Positions 15,103 through 20,953 of a stretch of 20,953 bases of DNA are shown piece by piece. A program made the position numbers and the translations under genes. Source of the stretch: an uncultured Caldimonas sp. (GTDB taxonomy: Bacteria; Pseudomonadota; Gammaproteobacteria; Burkholderiales; Burkholderiaceae); NCBI RefSeq assembly GCF_946480305.1, contig NZ_CAMLJQ010000059.1, forward strand, positions 1-20,953, read 5' to 3'. How positions within the stretch are numbered: the stretch's first letter is position 1; every line of letters begins with the position of its first letter. The notes beneath the pieces are model-generated. The model was not told the DNA's origin. It was given only the letters and a program-made list of their open reading frames with translations, and searched no databases.

Positions 15103-15116
15103 ACTGACCGGTCAGT
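15103..15116. promoter_or_regulatory. TetR operator candidate (14-bp perfect palindrome)
   Basis: ACTGACCGGTCAGT is a perfect 14-bp palindrome directly next to the -10 of the tetR promoter and over the expected transcription start. The core TGACCGGTCA resembles operators often seen before TetR/AcrR-family genes. Bound repressor would block RNA polymerase, giving autoregulation of all six genes. The binding itself is inference. Confidence 0.75.
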
Positions 15117-15145
15117 AATGTAGCGGCGCCCCGTCGCCCGGTCAA
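15117..15145 (-). promoter_or_regulatory. Sigma-70 promoter of the tetR-RND-tolC operon
   Basis: On the minus strand a -35 TTGACC (15145-15140) and a -10 TACATT (15122-15117) are separated by exactly 17 bases. Both match consensus at most positions and lie 28 bases before the tetR ATG. Transcription would start near 15110, inside the palindrome described next. This is the best promoter match in the window. Confidence 0.75.
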
Positions 15146-15196
15146 GGAACGGGAGCCAAGACCTTGCGCCGTGGGCCTGGAGTTTGGGGCAGGAAA

Positions 15197-15212
15197 CGTG
15201 TCTTTAGACACG
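15197..15212. promoter_or_regulatory. Inverted repeat in front of the MacA-like operon
   Basis: CGTGTCT and AGACACG form a 7+2+7 inverted repeat, 72 bases before the macA-like ATG and about 80 bases from the tetR operator. It has no T run, so it is not a terminator, and its sequence is unlike the TetR palindrome. It may be the binding site of a second regulator. A TAGAAT at 15272-15277 could be a -10 for the plus-strand operon, but it has no good -35. Confidence 0.45.
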
Positions 15213-15284
15213 CGGCCGGTAAAGATGGGTGAAGTCTCGTCCTGGTGCGCAGGCGGGTCATGCGCCCTTCCTAGAATCGACCCG

Positions 15285-16631
15285 ATGAAGCACAAGAAGT
15301 TGTGGTGGTGGATCCTGGCCGCGGTGGTCGTGGCCGCGGCGGCGGGTGGCTGGTGGGTGAGCGGGCGCGGTGCCCCGGCGGTGGCGTACCGTACCGCCCC
15401 GGTCGAGCGAGGCCCGCTGCAGGCCATGGTCTCGGCCGCCGGCACCGTGATGGCCGTGGCCCAGGTGCAGGTCAGCAGCCAGGTGTCGGGCCAGATCATG
15501 GAAGTGCTCGCCGACTTCAACTCGGAGGTCAAGCGCGGGCAGCTGATTGCACGGCTCGACCCCAAGAGCTTCGAGTACCGCGTGCAGCAGGCGAGCGCCG
15601 ACCTGGAAGCCGCCCGCGCGGCCGTGCTCACGGCCCAGGCGAACGCGCTGTCGGCGAGCGCGAGCGCCGCCCGCGCCACGGTCGAACTCCAGCAGGCCGA
15701 GCGCGATCTGGCGCGCAACCGCGATCTCGTGGCGCAGGGTTTCTTGTCGCCTGCCGAACTGGAGCGCGCGCAGTCCACCGTCAACACGCTGCGCGAGGCG
15801 CTCAAGGTGGCGCAGGCCCAGCAGAACGTGGCCCGGGCGCAGACCGGCAACGCCGAGGCGACCGTGCGGCAGCGCGAGGCCCAACTGGCGCAGGCGAGGG
15901 TGGACCTGGAGCGCACGCAGATCCGCTCGCCGGTCGACGGCATCGTCATCAAGCGCAGCATCGAACTCGGGCAGACCGTGGCGGCCAGCCTGCAGGCGCC
16001 CGAGTTGTTCGTCATCGCACGCAACCTCGACGACATGCAGGTCGAGGTGCCGATCGACGAAGCCGACATCGGCCGTGTGCAACCGGGCCAGAAGGCGAGC
16101 TTCACGGTCGACGCTTTTCCCGGCCGGACGTATGAAGGCCACGTGCGCCAGGTGCGCAAGTCGGCCACGAACACCCAGAACGTGATCACCTACACCGTGG
16201 TGGTGAGCTTCAGCCAGCAGGGTGGGCAACTGCTGCCGGGGATGACGGCGAACGTGCGCGTGATCACCGACACGCGCGACGACGTGCTCAAGGTGCCGAA
16301 TGCCGCGTTGCGCGTGCGCCTGCCGGATGCGCCCGAGGGCGTGCAGCCAGGCTCCCGCCGCCAGGCGGCCCGCTCCGCCCCGCGTGAAACCGCCGGCTCG
16401 AACGGTGAGCCGCAGAAGCAAGCGGGTACCCGCGGCAGCCTCTACCTGTTGCCGCCGGGGCAGGCGGAGCCGCAACCGGCCAACGTGCGGCTGGGCATCA
16501 GCGACGGTGTGACGACCGAGGTGATCGCCGGGCCGCTCAAGGAGGGCGATCCGGTGGTGGTCGGCGTGCAGGCAGGCGGCGATGGGCGAGGCGGCTCGCG
16601 CGCGCCGTCGGGGCCCCGGTTCAGCCTGTAG
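15285..16631 (+). CDS. macA: MacA-like efflux periplasmic adaptor
   Basis: The 448-residue adaptor is of the MacA type that links a MacB ABC permease to TolC. The N-terminal anchor is KLWWWILAAVVVAAAAGG (about residues 5-22) with no lipobox. The lipoyl halves are VSSQVSGQIMEVLADFNSEV and TQIRSPVDGIVIKR. Between them a long coiled hairpin rich in Ala/Gln/Glu includes RDLVAQGFLSPAELERAQS, and beta-barrel (VEVPIDEADIGRVQPGQKAS) and membrane-proximal domains follow. A polar Pro/Gly/Arg/Gln-rich segment at about residues 345-385 looks like a disordered insertion. ATG 15285 begins a normal basic-then-hydrophobic N terminus; the frame extends further but without adaptor-like sequence. The ATPase gene starts 5 bases after its stop. 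Confidence 0.94.
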   Translation: MKHKKLWWWILAAVVVAAAAGGWWVSGRGAPAVAYRTAPVERGPLQAMVSAAGTVMAVAQVQVSSQVSGQIMEVLADFNSEVKRGQLIARLDPKSFEYRVQQASADLEAARAAVLTAQANALSASASAARATVELQQAERDLARNRDLVAQGFLSPAELERAQSTVNTLREALKVAQAQQNVARAQTGNAEATVRQREAQLAQARVDLERTQIRSPVDGIVIKRSIELGQTVAASLQAPELFVIARNLDDMQVEVPIDEADIGRVQPGQKASFTVDAFPGRTYEGHVRQVRKSATNTQNVITYTVVVSFSQQGGQLLPGMTANVRVITDTRDDVLKVPNAALRVRLPDAPEGVQPGSRRQAARSAPRETAGSNGEPQKQAGTRGSLYLLPPGQAEPQPANVRLGISDGVTTEVIAGPLKEGDPVVVGVQAGGDGRGGSRAPSGPRFSL

Positions 16632-16636
16632 CGGCG

Positions 16637-17352
16637 ATGGCGCTGATCGAAGTCCGCGATCTGACGAAGACCTATCGCATGGGGCGGGACGATGCCAGCG
16701 TCGTGCAGGCCTTGCGAGGGGTGACGTTCGACATCGAGGCCGGGGAGTTCGTCGCCGTGATGGGCTCCTCGGGATCGGGCAAGTCCACGCTGATGAACAT
16801 CCTAGGTTGCCTCGACCAGCCGACCTCGGGCACCTATCGCCTGGCCGGCGAGAACGTCGAGGCGATGTCGCCGGATGGACTGGCCGCGGTGCGCAACCGT
16901 CGCATCGGCTTCGTCTTCCAGCAGTTCAATCTGTTGCCGCGCACGTCGGCGGCCGAGAACGTGGAATTGCCGCTGGTGTATGCCGGTGTGCCGGCCAAGG
17001 AGCGCCGCGAGCGGGCGATGGCCTGCCTGCAACAGGTGGGCCTGGCCGAACGGTGGGCCCACACGCCGGCTGAGCTTTCCGGCGGGCAGCAGCAGCGTGT
17101 CGCCATTGCGCGCGCACTGGTGAACCGCCCGGAGCTGATCCTGGCTGACGAGCCCACGGGCGCGCTGGATACCGCCACGTCCGAGGACGTGATGCGGCTG
17201 CTGAGCGGCTTGCACCGCGGCGGCATCACGGTGGTGCTCGTGACGCACGAGCACGACATTGCCGAGTGGGCGCGACGCCGCATGGTGTTCCGCGACGGAC
17301 AGGTGATCGAGGACCGGCGGCAACCGGGGCACGCCGCGCAGGAGGCGGGCGC

Positions 17353-17356
<4 letters not shown>
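16637..17356 (+). CDS. MacB/LolD-type ABC transporter ATPase
   Basis: The 239-residue cytoplasmic ATPase carries Walker A GSSGSGKST (43-51), Q-loop FVFQQFNLL (93-100), signature LSGGQQQ (147-153), Walker B LILADEP (167-173, catalytic Glu172) and the H-loop His204. It is of the MacB/LolD/FtsE (type VII, mechanotransmission) branch. In E. coli MacB the ATPase and permease are one chain of about 650 residues, whereas here they are separate genes. Its TGA overlaps the permease start as ATGA, so the two are translationally coupled. Confidence 0.96.
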
Positions 17357-18574
<1,218 letters not shown>

Positions 18575-18582
<8 letters not shown>

Positions 18583-19165
18583 CTTGTCAAATGGTGCGCA
18601 TGGCACCGCCTCCGTGCGTCGCCGCAGTTTGGTGCTGGCCTCGCTTGCAGCGCTCGGATCGGGTGCGTGCTCCACGCTGGGCGGACCTCGAACCATCGAG
18701 ATCTCGCAAGCACGCCTGATCGAGGCGATGTCCCGGCAGTTTCCATTGCAGATCGGCTTGTTCGCGCCGCTCGAGTTGATCGCCATGTCGCCCCGGTTGC
18801 GTCTGCTGCCTGAGGAGAATCGGCTCGGCACCGAGATCGACCTGCAAATCGCACGGGGCTTGGGCGCGCGTTCATGGAGCGGCACCGTCGGCTTCAGCTA
18901 TGCGCTGCGCTACGAACCGAGCGACCGCAGCTTGCGGCTCGACCGCCTGCAGATCGAACGGCTCGATCTCGGCTCGCACGTCGGTCTGCCGAACCTGCGC
19001 GGCGGCCGCGTCGCGACGGCGTTGGCCGAAGAATTGCTCAACGACCTCGTCGTCTATCAACTCAAGCCAGGAGACGTGCACCGGCTCGATGCACATGGCT
19101 TGGCGCCCGGCGATATCCGCGTGACCGCCGGCGGGCTCGCGATCACCTTGCTGCCGAAGCGCTGA
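18575..19165 (+). CDS. DUF1439/YceB-like lipoprotein
   Basis: The 196-residue protein starts with ATG 18575, inside the last codons of the permease gene (8-base overlap), which implies translational coupling. Its leader has a triple arginine (RRRS, 15-18), a hydrophobic core LVLASLAALG and a lipobox-like SGAC with Cys32, so it is probably lipidated. The RRRS could also suit the Tat pathway, but the motif is incomplete. The mature part resembles DUF1439 proteins such as E. coli YceB: ISQARLIEAMSRQFPL, then beta-rich sequence with RLRLLPEENRLGTEIDL and a late LAITLLPKR. DUF1439 proteins have no firm role; lipid or envelope binding is inference. No good ribosome site precedes it. Confidence 0.82.
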
Positions 19166-19244
19166 CCGGCGCCGTTTCCAAGCCAAACAGCTTTGTCGCG
19201 AGCGCTCGGTATGATGCCCGGCGTCATTCACGAGAGGGTTTGGT

Positions 19245-20102
19245 TTGGATATCGTCGTGTTGTTGAAAGCCGCGGTGATGGGCATCGTCGAAGGACTCAC
19301 CGAGTTCCTGCCCATCTCCTCCACAGGCCACCTGATCCTCGCATCCTCGCTGCTCGACTTCACCGGCGCCAGCGTCAAGGTCTTCGACATCGCGATCCAG
19401 ACGGGCGCGATGCTCGCGGTGGTGTGGGAGTACCGCGCACGGCTGCTGGCCACCGTTTCCGGCATTCTCACCGAGCGCGTGGCGCAACGCTTCGCGGCCA
19501 ACGTCGTCATCGCTTTCCTGCCGGCGGTTGTCTTCGGGCTGCTGTTCGGCGGCTGGATCAAGGAGCACCTGTTCTACCCGGTGCCGGTGGCGGTGGCGCT
19601 TGTGGTCGGCGGTCTGGTGATCCTGTGGATCGAGCGCCGGCACAAGCGGCTTTATGGCGAGCGCGACCTCGAAGGGACCCGCCTCGCACGCGTTGAAACG
19701 GTCGATGACATGACGCCGCTCGACGCACTGAAGGTCGGCTTGCTGCAGTGCCTGGCGCTGATCCCCGGCACCAGCCGCTCCGGCGCCACGATCATGGGCG
19801 CCCTCGTGCTCGGCTTCTCGCGCAAGGCGGCCACCGAGTTCAGCTTCTATCTCGGGATCCCGACGCTGATGGGAGCAGGCGTCTATTCGCTGTGGAAGGA
19901 GCGCGATGCGCTGAGCACCGGCGACCTGCCGATGTTCGCGGTCGGCACCGTGCTGGCCTTCATCAGTGCGCTGCTGTGCATCCGCTGGCTGATCCGCTAT
20001 GTGTCGAGCCACGACTTCACGCTTTTCGCGTGGTACCGGCTGGTGTTCGGCGCGGTGATCCTGCTGACCGCATACACCGGCTGGATCGAGTGGCACAGCT
20101 GA
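19245..20102 (+). CDS. uppP: Undecaprenyl-diphosphate phosphatase
   Basis: The 285-residue inner-membrane enzyme removes a phosphate from undecaprenyl diphosphate, recycling the lipid carrier of peptidoglycan and LPS O-antigen. The BacA/UppP motifs are intact: [14 protein letters not shown] with Glu16, Glu20 and His29, and [10 protein letters not shown] with Arg178. About eight hydrophobic helices are seen and length is normal. The start is TTG at 19245, which alone gives the standard [11 protein letters not shown] terminus, with GAGAGGG (19232-19238) upstream. A TATGAT at 19210-19215 may be its -10 but has no clear -35. The 79-base gap suggests separate expression from the MacA-like operon. 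Its stop lies 15 bases from the convergent trmB stop. Confidence 0.96.
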   Translation: MDIVVLLKAAVMGIVEGLTEFLPISSTGHLILASSLLDFTGASVKVFDIAIQTGAMLAVVWEYRARLLATVSGILTERVAQRFAANVVIAFLPAVVFGLLFGGWIKEHLFYPVPVAVALVVGGLVILWIERRHKRLYGERDLEGTRLARVETVDDMTPLDALKVGLLQCLALIPGTSRSGATIMGALVLGFSRKAATEFSFYLGIPTLMGAGVYSLWKERDALSTGDLPMFAVGTVLAFISALLCIRWLIRYVSSHDFTLFAWYRLVFGAVILLTAYTGWIEWHS

Positions 20103-20117
20103 AGCTGCGCCCGTGCG

Positions 20118-20840
20118 TCAGCGGCGTGTGAACACCAGATCCCACACGCCGTGCCCCAGCTTCAGGCCTCGGTTCTCGAACTTCGTCAGGGGCCGGTAGC
20201 CGGGTTTCGGCGCATAGCCCTCGGCCGTGTTCTGCAACTCGGGCTCGGCAGACAGCACCTCCAGCATCTGCTCGGCGTAGGGCTGCCAGTCGGTGGCGCA
20301 GTGCAGGTAGCCGCCAGGCGCCAGCCGCGACACGAGTCGGTCCACGAACGGCGGCTGGATCAGCCGGCGCTTGTGGTGCCGCTTCTTGTGCCACGGATCG
20401 GGGAAGAAGATGTGCACGCCGGCCAGCGACGCCGGCGGGATCATGTGCGCCAGCACTTCCACGGCGTCGTGCTGCACGATGCGCAGATTGCTCAGCCCTT
20501 GCTCGCCGATCCGCTTGAGCAGCGCACCGACGCCCGGTTCATGCACCTCGCAGCCAATGAAATCGTGCTCCGGTCGCACGGCCGCGATGTGCGCCGTTGC
20601 ATCGCCCATGCCGAAGCCGATTTCCAGGATGGTCGGCGCCTGCCGGCCGAACACGGCGGTGAAGTCCAGCGGTGATTCGGCGTACGGCAGGATGAAGCGT
20701 GGGCCCAGCGTCGCCAGCGCCCGCGCCTGGCCTTCGGTGGTGCGCCCGGCACGCATCACGTAGCTGCGGATCGAACGCGGATGCTCGACCTCGGCGGGCG
20801 GCACGTTCTCGGGATGGGAGGGATTTTCCTTCGGTGACAT
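20118..20840 (-). CDS. trmB: tRNA (guanine(46)-N7)-methyltransferase
   Basis: The 240-residue SAM enzyme methylates G46 in the variable loop of tRNAs to m7G. The SAM motif [16 protein letters not shown] is followed by the TrmB hallmark [18 protein letters not shown], then ATDWQPYA and the C-terminal [18 protein letters not shown]-terminal residues 1-25 are a polar, proline-rich extension common in betaproteobacterial TrmB. ATG 20840 is preferred because it is the only start giving this N terminus; no strong ribosome site is seen. It is transcribed away from a tRNA-Gly gene only 39 bases upstream, so their promoters overlap or adjoin. Confidence 0.96.
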   Translation of the reverse strand: MSPKENPSHPENVPPAEVEHPRSIRSYVMRAGRTTEGQARALATLGPRFILPYAESPLDFTAVFGRQAPTILEIGFGMGDATAHIAAVRPEHDFIGCEVHEPGVGALLKRIGEQGLSNLRIVQHDAVEVLAHMIPPASLAGVHIFFPDPWHKKRHHKRRLIQPPFVDRLVSRLAPGGYLHCATDWQPYAEQMLEVLSAEPELQNTAEGYAPKPGYRPLTKFENRGLKLGHGVWDLVFTRR

Positions 20841-20868
20841 GGACGCGCATTGTGCCCGTCCCTATAAT
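20840..20868 (+). promoter_or_regulatory. Promoter of tRNA-Gly
   Basis: A perfect -10 TATAAT (20863-20868) lies 11 bases before the tRNA 5' end. A partial -35 TGGACG (20840-20845, 4 of 6 matches) is 17 bases upstream. The -35 overlaps the first codon of the divergent trmB gene, so the two transcription units share this short region. Confidence 0.7.
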
Positions 20869-20879
20869 CGCCGCCTTAT

Positions 20880-20953
20880 GCGGGTGTAGTTCAATGGTAG
20901 AACGGCAGCTTCCCAAGCTTCATACGAGGGTTCGATTCCCTTCACCCGCTCCA
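20880..20953 (+). tRNA. tRNA-Gly(CCC)
   Basis: This is a complete 74-base tRNA ending on the last base of the window. The acceptor strands GCGGGTG and CACCCGC pair perfectly, the discriminator is T and CCA is encoded at 20951-20953. The anticodon loop TTCCCAA gives CCC. The anticodon stem GCAGC/GCTTC has one unpaired position (C28 against T42). The rest is very close to enterobacterial tRNA-Gly(CCC), and it has a TATAAT promoter, so it is probably functional. Confidence 0.94.

Noticed and set aside
15258..16475. A minus-strand frame of 405 codons opposite the MacA-like gene
   Set aside because: It is an Arg/His/Leu-rich antisense translation with no motif, fully covered by the recognised adaptor gene.

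Overview
This is a 21 kb, GC-rich window of ordinary bacterial chromosome, almost fully coding. The protein families, the CCA-encoding tRNAs and the gene order (TetR, RND adaptor, RND pump, Pcm-like methyltransferase, rhodanese, TolC, converging on waaA) point to a betaproteobacterium of the order Burkholderiales. A member of the Rubrivivax/Leptothrix/Ideonella-type families is plausible, but that is inference from recalled gene order and codon usage, not from a database search. There is no transposase, integrase, phage gene, CRISPR array or plasmid function in the window.

Layout. Positions 1-360 hold the 3' part of a tRNA-Ala(GGC), complete tRNA-Glu(TTC) and tRNA-Asp(GTC), and an intrinsic terminator. 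Next is a plus-strand 2H-phosphoesterase (2'-5' RNA ligase-like) gene. Its stop codon abuts the stop of a tightly coupled minus-strand operon read from 4584 down to 1064: an Ada-AlkA fusion, Ogt, an EamA/DMT permease, a carboxymuconolactone-decarboxylase-family protein and a 54-residue basic protein. Four of its five genes are linked to a neighbour by 4-base stop/start overlaps (ATGA or GTGA). Two plus-strand envelope genes follow: phosphomannomutase/phosphoglucomutase (4747-6138) and Kdo transferase WaaA (6273-7574).

The centre (7552-19165) is an efflux island with two divergent operons. The minus-strand operon runs tetR, adaptor, RND pump, pcm-like gene, rhodanese, tolC; it has a good sigma-70 promoter with a 14-bp perfect palindrome over the expected transcription start, which suggests autorepression by the TetR protein. 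The plus-strand operon encodes a MacA-like adaptor, a separate ATPase, a separate MacB-type permease and a DUF1439-like lipoprotein whose start lies inside the permease gene. Only one TolC is encoded, so the two pumps may share it.

The window ends with uppP (undecaprenyl-diphosphate phosphatase, TTG start), trmB on the minus strand, and a complete tRNA-Gly(CCC) with its own TATAAT promoter, ending exactly at the last base.

I found no clearly new biological system. The most useful leads are the alkylation-repair operon with its unexplained passengers, the Pcm-like protein that lacks the usual active-site segment, the control region between the two pumps, and the overlap-coupled lipoprotein.
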